NCBI GenBank assembly: GCA_021234155.1
Contig: JAJEKV010000053.1
Span: 9,869,798-9,933,797, forward strand
DNA length: 64,000 nucleotides
Origin: Isoetes taiwanensis
Taxonomy: Eukaryota; Streptophyta; Lycopodiopsida; Isoetales; Isoetaceae
Direction: 5' to 3'
Part shown: piece after piece, positions 47,807 through 59,787 of the stretch
Layout: every line of letters starts with the position of its first letter
Numbering within the stretch: the stretch's first letter is position 1
Position numbers and translations under genes: made by a program
Notes under the pieces: model-generated
The model's database searches: none
What the model was told of the DNA's origin: nothing
The model's input: only the letters and a program-made list of their open reading frames with translations

Positions 47807-48227
47807 CACAAGCATAATTAATTAGCACAAAACCATTACATCCAACACAATTAAATTTAATTCCCCCTGAACCCCCCTTTGGTTTGGGTGCATATTCACA
47901 TGAGGGGTTACTCCGGGCATCGAGAGCTATCGGATGGGCATATTTGCCTTTTATTCCTGAATCTGGACCGTACATAGCGATCCTCGTTTGTGGGGTATGC
48001 ATTTACAAGTTTTTGTATACAGTATATTAAGGTTTGCAAAATACTATAAGGTTTGGAGGAATGTACTGAATGGTGTTGATTTTGTACATATATTTATGCG
48101 ATTTTAGGGGCTCTCGCCCCTCGTAACCCCGTGTGAATATGCACCCAAACCAAAGGGGGTTTCAGGGGGAATTAAATTTAATTGTGTTGGATGTAATGGT
48201 TTTGTGCTAATTAATTATGCTTGTGTG
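47807..48227. mobile_element. Inverted-repeat element, array copy E3
   Basis: Full element starting ACACAAGCATAATTAATTAG and ending with its complement. E3 shows that the arms extend through CACAAGCATAATTAATTAGC. The right inner arm has lost a few bases (CTCGCCCCTCGTAACCCC). Confidence 0.85.
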
Positions 48228-48230
48228 GAT

Positions 48231-48690
48231 GTGCAACATAAATCATTAACACAAGCATAATTAATTAGCACAAAACCATTACATCCAACACAATTAAATT
48301 TAATTCCCCCTGAAACCCCCTTTGGTTTGGGTGCATATTCACACGGGGTTACTCCGCATCGAGCTATCGGATAGGCATATTTGCCTTTTATTCCCGAATC
48401 TGGACCGTACATAGCGATCCTCGCTTGTGGGGTATGCATGTACAAGTTTTTGTATACTGATATATTAAGGTTTGCAAAATACTATAAGGTTTGGAGGAAT
48501 GTAATTGAATGGTGTTGATTTTGTACATATATTTGTATGCGATTTTAGGGGCTCTCGCTGCCCTACGTAACCCCCCGTGTGAATATGCACCCAAACCAAA
48601 GGGGGTTTCAGGGGGAATTAAATTTAATTGTGTTGGATGTAATGGTTTTGTGCTAATTAATTATGCTTGTGTTAATGATTTATGTTGCAC
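48231..48690. mobile_element. Inverted-repeat element, array copy E4
   Basis: Full element whose left arm extends to GTGCAACATAAATCATTAAC and whose right arm ends with the complement GTTAATGATTTATGTTGCAC. It gives the longest arms of the set (over 120 bp) and the best estimate of the true ends. Confidence 0.87.
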
Positions 48691-50683
48691 GAATTTTTTT
48701 TGGCCCCTTCGGGGCCTTAAGAAGGGTATATTCTCCAATTGAAAGTTGTTTAGTTCCATATTGGCCCTTCGGGGCCTAGAAACACTGATGCACATATAAG
48801 TTAATGTTGTAGATACAATTGAACCCTATGATAACTTAAGTACAAATTATATGATCGATAAAAAAAAAACTATGCTATTCTATTCTATTATGAATTACAA
48901 CAATGGAAGCAAAAGGGTGTGTAACCAAAATCATTATTTACTATAAAATTAAGTCATGTGCATAAATACTTTATAAAGAAGATGAACATCCACATGCTTA
49001 AGCATCCACTGCCTATTCCATCCAAAGCTTCTAATTCATTACTATGCTTCTCTAGAATAATACAAGGTCGCTCCCCGCAATAGCTTCGAATAGTTTCTCT
49101 ACTTTGCTTTTGCCTGCCATCAAACAGATCTTTGTTTGGTTAACTACAAACCAAACAAAACTGGAAACAAATACAAAACACAAAAATCAGACCAAACCAT
49201 AGGAGCTGCAAAACAAGAGTTAGTACATGTATGAAGAATGATGCTACATTATCGGACATATATGCAGTACCTGGTCTTTCCCAAGTAAAAGACCAGATGT
49301 CCAAAACACTTCCTGTTGGAGTCCCGCACATCTGGATTGCTTCTTCAGCCAACATTGCATGACCTCCAGACTTGTACCCAACAACTCATTGAACTTTTTA
49401 TGCCAAGAGCATTGAATTCTAAACATGAAACTAGATTACCAAATCCATGTCCAGTCAAACCTGATAAGAAGAGCTGAATAAAGAAGGTGTAGGAGATCGC
49501 CACAGAAGAATCCCGTGAGCTCTTTCGGAACTGGTTGAGATCCTGTTACAAGGAATCCAAATGTTCTAGCTGCACATGAAACTAGATTATCAAATCCATG
49601 TCCAGTCAAACCTGATAAGAAGAGCTGAATAAGGAAGGTATAGGAGATCGCCATAGAAGAATCCCTTGAGCTCTTTCGGAACAGGTTGAGATCCTGTTAC
49701 AAGGAATCCAAATGTTCTAGCTGCGGTTTTTGTTTGTATTGCACAGGGCTGAGGAAATCTATTGCTTGAAGAATATGATGCAGTGTTATGACACGTTTAG
49801 TACAACAGAGTTGGCAGAAAGAAGCCGTTGAGCATAATTGATTTGAAGAGCAGATTCCTTTCCGAAAATGAGGAAATATGTCTGAGCTGGAGGGCTATGA
49901 AAAAATCCCTTGGATACAGATAGCTGGGGCATGGCCAGTTCGATGCTTCCAATACTCCATCGGCTAAGGAGAAGCTTGGGAAATCGAATCAGCTAATAAG
50001 ACCAAGGATACCTTCTGCATCTTGATTCGTGGGATTAGCCTTCAAATGCAAGAAAGTGTGAGACCTATTGCGGCCATGGCCAGTTCGATGCTTTCAGTAC
50101 TCCATTAGTTCTCATAAAGCTTGGAAGCGGCTAAGGAGAAGTTTGGAAAATCGAATCAGCTAATAAGACTAGGGATACCTTATGCATCTTGATTCGTGTT
50201 GTCCCTGTTTTTGCCAACTCTTGCCAGATCCCACCACCAGAACTAACATCTGAATCAATATGCCCTTTAAATCGAATGCCCTAAGAAACCCTGTTCATTC
50301 AGGAACCCTAAACTAAAGTACCTCGATGCTTGCATGCAATTTTAGAACTTAAGAAATAATTGATTGCCAAGCAAAAAAATATGCCATGCAAAACCACTAG
50401 AAAACCACAGATAATATGCCATTTAAATGTGAGAATACAAGTGCGCTCTAGATGTACTGATTAGTAGGTCTTGTGCAATACGCCCATCAAATCATATGAA
50501 AACCATATAAAAAAGCGTACAAAAATACAAAAACAACCCCCTGTTATTGTGCTATATATTGGAGCTGTAATCGGAGTGCTTGGACTGCGCTTATCTCGAT
50601 AACATCAATGGAAATCAGCACTTTTGTCAAGTAACATCTTCTTACATGATAAATCTTCTCTTTTTAATAGCAAACCCGTATTG

Positions 50684-51825
50684 TAACTGAATTGAATTGA
50701 ATTGAATTTCTTTTTATCGTCCAGGAGACCAATAGGCCTATGGGACCCAAACAATGAGAGCCTTGGCAAGTAAGGCGCATTACTTGCCGTGATTAAAAAC
50801 CCCCGCCCCGAAGGGTTTTCGAGGGAAAAACCTTGGCAGTAATAAGCCTGCTGACAAACTGTACAATGACACATATATCAATGAAGTGCTGGAGGACACA
50901 ATAGAGTGTGCATATCCATTACCTCCTGGAGATACGATCCCAGCATCCCCATTGAAGTCGTGTCGCGGTGGGTCAGGCGAGAATCAACTTCGGCGTGAAG
51001 GCCTAATAGGTCCAAATGCTTGGGCAATGTTGAAGAGTGTGGCACTTTCGTCCTCAACAGCTCCCACCGGCAACCTGACGAGCACATCCTCTCGGGCCTC
51101 TCGGATCCATCTACCGTCTCAATGCAAAGGCGGTGGCGGTCTTGTGGACTCCGCCCAGCGTGAGGATTGATCGGCTCTTGTAATGTGCAGTTTTTACCTG
51201 TTCCAAAGCTACAACGTCCCAAAGCTTGCCAAGAAAGCATGTATTGAGGTACTGCCTCAAGTGATTGTGATCCTCCTCAGTTTCTACTTGTATGCACCTG
51301 TGCTCCCGCACATTCCATCTGGAGAGCCAATTAGCTCGCTTCTCCTTCCAGCAGGCTTTGAGGCGTTGTGGACCAAGTGCCATGGCATAGGCGCGAGGTG
51401 TGGCGACGAGTGTTGCCCATCTTGACTACCTTCGAAAGTATATGAGGTGGCGATCTAGGGCCGCTCATTTGTAAAGGCAAAGGCGGAACCGGTCCCCTAG
51501 AAGTATCTAATACGGCACCATGGACTTGACTCCAAGTGCCCGTGCCAGAAAAGCCTTTTGAACCCGCTCCAAGTCATTCCAGGTGACAAGTGATACCACC
51601 GGTCCCCACACCTCTACCCCATATAGAAGAACCGGTTCCACCAAGACCCTGAACAAGTGCGATTGGTGCGCCCAGTCATAAAGCTCTGCTTTGTAGCTAT
51701 TGTTCTGCATTGCGTACAAAGCTTTCCAGACTGCCGTCACTCGTTGCCGGATAGAAGTGTCCCAGACTGTGGTAGTATTAAATTTTACTCCCAGGTACTT
51801 GTAGGTGGGCACAACCTCCACATTC
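50684..51825 (-). mobile_element. 5'-truncated LINE, copy B
   Basis: As copy A, in unit 2. The ATTGA tail repeats are at about 50690-50709, and the thumb frame (51507-51866) reads the same with KFN in place of EFN (YLGVKFNTTTVW). The downstream part has more small indels than in copy A. Confidence 0.85.
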
Positions 51826-54800
51826 CACTCCAACAGATGAGATCGTGCCAAGTGTTGCACATGCATGTAGGTTCTGGAATGTTCTAGAACCTCCTGGAAA
51901 CAACTTCGAATATGAAGAAATGCAAGGGAATGTTTTCAAGAAATGTTGGTAGCTCGTTTGGAAAAATTGTATGTCTCGCAACTAGAAGGTTGCGAGCTCA
52001 ACCTGCTTTGTGCAACTACCTTTTTGCATCCGTGTGGCGACCATCTTCTATATGTATGAGTATAATACTCGTATGGTTGTCACCATCATCTCCCGGTGGC
52101 GACCAGCACAAAACCATTACATCCAACACAATTAAATTTAATTCCCCCTGAAACCCCCTTTGATTTGGGTGCATATTCACACGGGGGTTACTCCGGGCAT
52201 CGAGAGCTATCGGATGGGCATATTTTCCTTTTATTCCTGAATCTGGACCGTACATAGCGATCCTCGTTTGTGGGGTATGCATGTACAAGTTTTTGTATAC
52301 AGTATATTAAGGTTTGCAAAATACTATAAGGTTTGGAGGAATGTATTGAATGGTGTTGATTTTGTACATATATTATGCGATTTTTAGGGGCTCTCTCACG
52401 CCCCTCGTAACCCCGTGTGAATATGCACCCAAACCAAAGGGGGTTTCAGGGGGAATTAAATTTAATTGTGTTGGATGTAATGGTTTTGTGCTAATTAATT
52501 ATGCTTGTGTTAATGATTTATGTTGCACGAATTTTTTTTGGCCCCTTCGGGGCCTTAAGAAGGGTATATTCTCCAATTGAAAGTTGTTTAGTTCCATATT
52601 GGCCCTTCGGGGCCTAGAAACACTGATGCACATATAAGTTAATGTTGTAGATACAATTGAACCCTATGATAACTTAAGTACAAATTATATGATCGATAAA
52701 AAAAAAACTATGCTATTCTATTCTATTATGAATTACAACAATGGAAGCAAAAGGGTGTGTAACCAAAATCATTATTTACTATAAAATTAAGTCATGTGCA
52801 TAAATACTTTATAAAGAAGATGAACATCCACATGCTTAAGCATCCACTGCCTATTCCATCCAAAGCTTCTAATTCATTACTATGCTTCTCTAGAATAATA
52901 CAAGGCTGCTCCTGCAATAGCTTCTGAATAGTTTCTCTACTGCTTTTGCCTGCCATCAAACAGATCTTTGTTTGGTTAACTACAAACCAAACAAAACTGG
53001 AAACAAATACAAAACACAAAAATCAGACCAAACCATAGGAGCTGCAAAACAAGAGTTAGTACATGTATGAAGAATGATGCTACATTATCGGACATATATG
53101 CAGTACCTGGTCTTTCCCAAGTAAAAGACCAGATGTCCAAAACACTTCCTGTTGGAGTCCCGCACATCTGGATTGCTTCTTCAGCCAACACTGCATGACC
53201 TCCAGACTTGTACCCAACAACTCATTGAACTTTTTATGCCAAGAGCATTGAATTCTAAACATGAAACTAGATTACCAAATCCATGTCCAGTCAAACCTGA
53301 TAAGAAGAGCTGAATAAAGAAGGTGTAGGAGATCGCCACAGAAGAATCCCGTGAGCTCTTTCGGAACAGGTTGAGATCCTGTTACAAGGAATCCAAATGT
53401 TCTAGCTGCACATGAAACTAGATTATCAAATCCATGTCCAGTCAAACCTGATAAGAAGAGCTGAATAAGGAAGGTATAGGAGATCGCCATAGAAGAATCC
53501 CTTGAGCTCTTTCGGAACAGGTTGAGATCCTGTTACAAGGAATCCAAATGTTCTAGCTGCGGTTTTTGTTTGTATTGCACAGGGCTGAGGAAATCTATTG
53601 CTTGGAGAATATGATGCAGTGTTATGACACGTTTAGTACAACAGAGTTGGCAGAAAGAAGCCGTTGAGCATAATTGATTTGAAGAGCAGATTCCTTTCCG
53701 AAAATGAGGAAATATGTCTGAGCTGGAGGGCTATGAAAAAATCCCTTGGATACAGATAGCTGGGGCATGGCCAGTTCGATGCTTCCAATACTCCATCGGC
53801 TAAGGAGAAGCTTGGGAAATCGAATCAGCTAATAAGACCAAGGATACCTTCTGCATCTTGATTCGTGGGATTAGCCTTCAAATGCAAGAAAGTGTGAGAC
53901 CTGTTGCGGCCATGGCCAGTTCGATGCTTTCAGTACTCCATTAGTTCTCATAAAGCTTGGAAGCGGCTAAGGAGAAGCTTGGAAAATCGAATCAGCTAAT
54001 AAGACTAGGGATACCTTATGCATCTTGATTCGTGTTGTCCCTGTTTTTGCCATCTCTTGCCAGATCCCACCACCAGAACTAACATCTGAATCAATATGCC
54101 CTTTAAATCGAATGCCCTAAGAAACCCTGTTCATTCAGGAACCCTAAACTAAAGTACCTCGATGCTTGCATGCAATTTTAGAACTTAAGAAATAATTGAT
54201 TGCCAAGCAAAAAAATATGCCATGCAAAACCACTAGAAAACCACAGATAATATGCCATTTAAATGTGAGAATACAAGTGCGCTCTAGATGTACTGATTAG
54301 TAGGTCTTGTGCAATATGCCCATCAAATCATATGAAAACCACATAAAAAAGCGTACAAAAATACAAAAACAACCCCCTGTTATTGTGCTATATATTGGAG
54401 CTGTAATCGGAGTGCTTGGACTGCGCTTATCTCGATAACATCAATGGAAATCAGCACTTTTGTCAAGTAACATCTTCTTACATGATAAATCTTCTCTTTT
54501 TAATAGCAAACCCGTATTGTAACTGAATTGAATTGAATTGAATTTCTTTTTATCGTCCAGGAGACCAATAGGCCTATGGGACCCAAACAATGAGAGAGCG
54601 CAGCAGAAGTATTACTGCCCAGGATTAAAAAACCCCCGCCCCGAAGGGTTTTCGAGGGAAAAACCTTGGCAGTAATAAGCCTGCTGACAAACTGTACAAT
54701 GACACATATATCAATGAAGTGCTGGAGGACACAATAGAGTGTGCATATCCATTACCTCCTGGAGATACGATCCCAGCATCCCCATTGAAGTCGTGTCAAA

Positions 54801-55664
54801 ATGGTGGTCGAGCGAGAATCAACTTCGCAGAAGGCCACCCTAATAGGTCCAAATGTTTGGGCAATGTTGAAGAGTGTGGCACTTCGTCCTCAACAGCTCC
54901 CACCGGGTAACACGCATGAGAGCCTGTCCTCTCGGGCCTCTCGGATCCATCTACCTGTCTCAATGCAAAGGCGGTGAGCAGTCTTGTGGACTCCGCCGAA
55001 GCGTGGGATTGATCTGGCTCTTGTAATGTGCAGTTTTTACCTGTTCCAAAGCTACAACGTCCCAAAGCTTGCCAAGAAAGCATGTATTGAGGTACTGCCT
55101 CAAGTGATTGTGATCCTCCTCAGTTTCTACTTGTATGCACCTGTGCTCCCGCACATTCCATCTGGAGAGCCAATTAGCTCGCTTCTCCTTCCAAAGGCTT
55201 TGAGGCGTTGTGGACCAAGTGCCATGGCATAGGCGAGGTGTGGCAGACGAGTGTTGCCCATACTGACTACCTTCTGAAAGTATATGAGGTGACGATCTAG
55301 GGCCGCTCGCTGTAAAGGCACGGAACCGGTCCCCTGCAGAAGTATCTGATACGGCACCATGGACTTGACTCCAAGTGCCCGTGCCAGAAAAGCCTTTTGA
55401 ACCCGCTCCAAGTCATTCCAGGTGACAAGTGATACCACCGGTCCCCACACCTCTACCCCATATAGAAGAACGGGTTCCACCAAGACCCTGAACAAGTGCG
55501 ATTGGTGCGCCCAGTCATAAAGCTCTGCTTTGTAGCTATTGTTCTGCATTGCGTACAAAGCTTTCCAGACTGCCGTCACTCGTTGCCGGATAGAAGTGTC
55601 CCAGACTGTGGTAGTATTAAATTCTACTCCCAGGTACTTGTAGGTGGGCACAACCTCCACATTC
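51826..55664. repeat. Tandem array unit 3 (3,839 bp)
   Basis: The same length as unit 1 and nearly identical in sequence, with one inverted-repeat element (E5). Its right end does not meet a fourth unit: the LINE simply continues upstream, so this edge shows the LINE before the array junction cut it. Confidence 0.95.
52106..52528. mobile_element. Inverted-repeat element, array copy E5
   Basis: Same structure as E1. The right inner arm has the shortened CACGCCCCTCGTAACCCC form also seen in E3. Confidence 0.85.
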
Positions 55665-56196
55665 TGACCCTGATAAGTGAAGGAGGGCGGCCTTGGTTGA
55701 CGTGAAGACGAGATGAGGAGCACCTCATTCTTAGCCAAATTCACGCGCATTCCAGTGGCCTGGCAAAAAGTGTCCAGAGCATCCAAATGCTGCTGCATGT
55801 CGGCCGGGGTGTGAGCTAAGAGGTCCACATCGTTGCGTAGATGAGTTGCCGGACAATATGGTGCATGAGCTAAGCCCCTCCACCCCCTTTCTGAACAAGC
55901 CAACCCTCTAGCTGGTCAATATACAGGCCAAACAACGTTGGAGAGAGTGGGCATCCTTGGCGGACCCCAACACTACGGTTTACAAGTTGACCCGACGGTG
56001 GCATTCGGGCTGAACATGTTTTGTACAATCTGTACACGGCATTCCGCAACTCCGGGGGGACTCCTAACTGAGTCAATCTCTCCCATAACTTCTCCCTAGG
56101 AACCGTGTCAAAAGCTTTTGCAAAGTCGACAAAGCAACAGTACAGGTCCTGTCGGTGGTTTCTGTTGTATTCTATCAAGGCCCGCAAGAACAAGAT
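54522..56196 (-). mobile_element. LINE copy C, longest reverse transcriptase segment
   Basis: On the minus strand from 56193: FLRALIEYNRNHRQDLYCCF then VDFAKAFDTVPREKLWERL (RT motif A), GVRQGCPLSPTLFGLYIDQL (motif B), the region of motif C, thumb (VEVVPTYKYLGVEFNTTTVW) and the simple-repeat tail at about 54525-54545. The catalytic YADD region is broken: the frame passes from LIYA into NDVDLLAH through a one-base loss, so a functional RT cannot be made. The 5' part (endonuclease, ORF1) is missing beyond 56196. Confidence 0.88.
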
Positions 56197-56324
56197 TGCA
56201 AATTAAACGGGAGTGTTGCAGTACTCCCGTTTCAAACATTCCCTTTGAAAAAACACCATGCTCTTAAAATTGGCCTTTTTTGGATAAACTTGAGAATTTC
56301 AAAAGGTTCAATTTTTTTTTCCCC
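55631..56324. repeat. 694-bp duplication, copy 1 (partner 59094-59787)
   Basis: Starts at CAGGTACTTGTAGGTGGGCA and ends at the CCCC after the T-run. The partner has exactly the same length and only a handful of substitutions. It covers LINE RT motifs A to C and 130 bp beyond the LINE 5' truncation. Confidence 0.95.
56205..56232. repeat. Perfect 10-bp-stem hairpin at the LINE truncation point
   Basis: AAACGGGAGT, an 8-base loop, then ACTCCCGTTT, starting a few bases beyond the LINE 5' break. In the duplicate at 59668-59695 the right arm starts GCTCCC, so the stem has one changed pair. Confidence 0.9.
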
Positions 56325-56700
56325 TCATTTTGGCCCCTCGTTAAGTGACAAGTTTGTTTTTTCAAAGAAACACTCTTGAAAATGGCAAAATATAGGCTTG
56401 AATACATAATTTCTGAAAATGAGATATCAAAAACATCAAAATAGAGAAGAAAAAATAATTATTATTTCTTTAAAAATTTTCATTGCATTAATTTGGCACC
56501 CTCAAAATTTGGTGCATATTGAACAATACGCTTGTCAAATGTTGCAACTGGGTATTTGTCCCAAGTCCTTACGTTTAGTTGTTCCATCAAACATGTTTGA
56601 CATGTTATGACGTTCTATCGGCTGAATAAAAAACAAGAAAATAATCAAGTAAACAAATGAACATTAGGACACATAAAACAAAAAAATGTAAAAAGAAACT
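56325..56700. other. Non-coding
   Basis: AT-rich. GTTTGTTTTTTCAAAG at about 56351 is a near inverted copy of CTTTGAAAAAACAC at 56243, so the LINE-adjacent hairpin may lie inside a small inverted-repeat sequence. Confidence 0.4.
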
Positions 56701-56872
56701 GTATTCTGGAATACACTTTTGGTTTTCTAAAAAACAAACACGTATTCCAGAATACACTTTGGATTTTCAGAGAATGCAAAAGTGTATTCCGGAATACACT
56801 TTTGATTTTCTAAGAAAGCAAATATGTATTCTGGAATACAACTTTGCTTTCTAAGAAATCAAACATGTATTC
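56701..56872. repeat. About 40-bp minisatellite with TATTCYGGAATA palindromes
   Basis: Four to five units of GTATTCCGGAATACACTTTT followed by GATTTTCTAAGAAAGCAAA or variants. TATTCCGGAATA is a perfect palindrome. Confidence 0.9.
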
Positions 56873-58779
56873 CAGAAGAACATGTTGCCTATGTGTTCAG
56901 GTTTAAAGCACCCCACACTTGTCAAAATTGTCATTCTGCATTCTGAAATCTTTGAAGACCTGAGATATTCAAAAGTGTGAACCTGAAGAAAATGTAGTAG
57001 TGGCGACAGACAATCATGATGCAAATGAAGTATGATTTGTCCATCATCTATGGCCTGGCCTAATGGCCATTGACAAGCAATCACCAGGATAGTGCTTCTT
57101 CAATACGTATTAAAGGCTTCAATACCAAAACTAAAATATGTGATTCTGGATAATGGATCTTGGATCATTGCATTTACTTATAATATATGTAGTAACCTTG
57201 ACCTTGCTTAAAAGAATCAGCTCGTTGTCCTAATATATCTAGGATTGATTTAAGACTACAAAGACCTAATGCATTCAATTTTACTGATTTTACTAAGCTG
57301 TGCTCAAACCTAAGTCTCAAGTAGTTCAAGTTAATTCTGGTCCCTCAAGCCTAAGTCTCAAGTAGTTCAAGTTAATTCAAGTTCCTGTAATTGTGGCAAG
57401 TTCAAGTTTTTATTTATTCATTGCAAAAGCTAATGCACACAAGTAAATATACTAGGCCTGTCATGACAATCTTGTATCAGATGGTTTGGTGTGCTTAGGA
57501 CCCTCGGGAGCAACACTACAATATCAGATGGTTTGGTTTGTCTAGACATTCTCTACAATATAGGACAAAATACTTAAGGGAGAAAAACAAGCTCATTAAA
57601 GGATGAAAAACAATGATGCATGTTCATTGACAACGGAGAATATAAAAAAACTAGTTCGTGTCATTGTCTCAAATAGAACAAACTGGAACAACTTAAAGCA
57701 AACAGAACAAATTGGAACAACTTAAAGCAGTCCAAACTAGAACAACTTAAAGCAGATAGGCAAATCAACAGAGATATTATTAAGCAAGCAAATATTTTGC
57801 AGATCAACAGAGATATTATCAAGCAAGCAAATATTTTACAGGCAGAGGTTTTAGGCAGAGGTTCTTAGTGAACATGTGATGTGAGAGTGTCCAACTAGTG
57901 TTGCAGCATCAGGATTTGAAAGCTAAAAACGATGTGAACAAGTCTGTTTGCAACCATGTTACTTGCAAATAAGAAGAAGATTAAGGAGAAAATAAAGGAG
58001 AATGATTGTATGAATATATAAACTAACTTTAAGGAGGGCTTACAGCTGATGGCTTCCAAATACCAATTGCAGTCACCAATATTACCTACAGTTATGTTCA
58101 GTTCTAGCAATCAATGATCTTATATTCATCATATCTAAAGTCACACTGAGCTAAATAGTTAGCTATAAAAAAAACAAAAAAAGGGAAAAAAACAGTCATA
58201 TAACACATACATACACCATTTGCCAGTCATTCCAGTCCTTAAGCTTCTAGAATGCTCACATATTCTGGTCAAATCAGCAAGTCTACAGCAATTCTGCAGT
58301 TCTGCACAGATTAAAAAACTTTCTCGAAATGATTCTAGCATGGCTGTAAATAATAGGAGAGTAGGAAATGTGACATTGCTCCTAGATTTACAATTGTTTA
58401 GACCAAACAGAATATGAGGAACTTAATTATATGAAGTATTAGGCAATGAAATATAACAGATGATGGGAAGGAAAGAATCACAAGCATACTTGACAGCCTG
58501 CTTCAATGCCATTTAGATCCCATTCATTGTAAGATTCTTTAAGAATCCAAGAAGCAATATTGAAAATTTGCTAGGAACTTGACATCACAGACCATCACAG
58601 ATATGGTGGTCGCTTATGCTAATATTCACCTTTGCTTGTGCTACAGTTCACCTTAGCTTCTGTTTACCTTCTGCTTCTATTCCCCGTACAAATGACATAC
58701 AGATCCGTTGGCAAAAGACCATGACATAGACCTGTTTGGCAGGCATCTGTAGGCATGTAGGCAGGCATCAAGGTGTTAC
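56873..58779. other. Non-coding, small direct repeats only
   Basis: No gene recognised in about 1.9 kb. AGCCTAAGTCTCAAGTAGTT at about 57308 and 57349, GAACAAATTGGAACAACTTA near 57665-57725, and AGATCAACAGAGATATTAT at about 57763 and 57800 are local duplications. Confidence 0.5.
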
Positions 58780-59020
58780 TATTCACCTTCTGCTTTTGTA
58801 CGTATCTGTAGGCAGTTTCGGCAGCCTACTGTTTCTAGCATCTGCTTCTAAAATCTGTCATTTCATCTTCTGCTTCTAGCATCTGTAGGCAATTTCGGCA
58901 GCATCAGGCCGGTTTCATCTTCTGCTTCTAGCATCTGTAGGTAATTTCGGCAGCATCAGGCCGGTTTCATCTTCTGATTCTACCATCTGTAGGTAACTTC
59001 CGCAGCATCAGGCCACATGA
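58780..59020. repeat. About 55-bp minisatellite
   Basis: Three units of TTCATCTTCTGCTTCTAGCA followed by TCTGTAGGCAATTTCGGCAG and CATCAGGCCGG, preceded by degenerate shorter forms from about 58600. Confidence 0.85.
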
Positions 59021-59093
59021 TAGAAAGATAGAAAGAAACCGACATGATCTACAGTCAAAAGAGGGAAGAAACTCGAAGACTCTACAAGCAAAA

Positions 59094-59787
59094 CAGGTAC
59101 TTGTAGGTGGGCACAACCTCCACATTCTGACCCTGATAAGTGAAGGAGGGCGGCCTTGGTTGACGTGAAGACGAGATGAGGAGCACCTCATTCTTAGCCA
59201 AATTCACGCGCATTCCAGTGGCCTGGCAAAAAGTGTCCAGAGCATCCAAATGCTGCTGCATGTCGGCCGGGGTGTGAGCTAAGAGGTCCACATCGTTGTG
59301 TAGATGAGCTGCCGGACAATATGGTGCATGAGCTAAGCCCCTCCACCCCCTTTCTGAACAAGCCAACCCTCTAGCTGGTCAATATACAGGCCAAACAACG
59401 TTGGAGAGAGTGGGCATCCTTGGCGGACCCCAACACTACTGTTTACAAGTTGACCCGACGGTGGCATTCGGGCTGAACATGTTTTGTACAACTTGTACAC
59501 GACATTCCGCAACTCCGGGGGGACTCCTAACTGAGTCAATCTCTCCCATAACTTCTCCCTAGGAACCGTGTCAAAAGCTTTTGCAAAGTCGACAAAGCAA
59601 CAGTACAGGTCCTGTCGGTGGTTTCTGTTGTATTCTATCAAGGCCCGCAAGAACAAGATTGCAAATTAAACGGGAGTGTTGCAGTGCTCCCGTTTCAAAG
59701 ATTCCCTTTGAAAAAACACCATGCTCTTAAAATTGGCCTTTTTTGGATAAACTTGAGAATTTCAAAAGGTTCAATTTTTTTTTCCCC
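59094..59787 (-). mobile_element. LINE copy D: 694-bp duplicate of the RT region
   Basis: Same extent as 55631-56324. RT motifs A (VDFAKAFDTVP) and B (GVRQGCPLSPTLF) are present and the same one-base loss breaks motif C, so the damage predates the duplication. Left neighbour is unrelated DNA; right neighbour is satellite with no intervening sequence. Confidence 0.92.

Larger units (their letters stand above)
47117..51825. repeat. Tandem array unit 2 (4,709 bp)
   Basis: Same order as unit 1, but with three inverted-repeat elements in a row (47397-48690) where units 1 and 3 have one. That accounts for the extra 870 bp. Minus-strand frames at 49140-49426 and 49436-49654 recur in unit 3; they contain an internal near-duplicate (around AAACTAGATTACCAAATCCA) and no domain I recognise. 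Confidence 0.95.

Noticed and set aside
43278-55664. Three separate gene families from the repeated minus-strand frames
   Set aside because: They are the same frames copied by the tandem array, without a recognised domain.
55496-55705. Plus-strand frames opposite the LINE reverse transcriptase
   Set aside because: Antisense shadows; the minus strand carries the conserved RT motifs.
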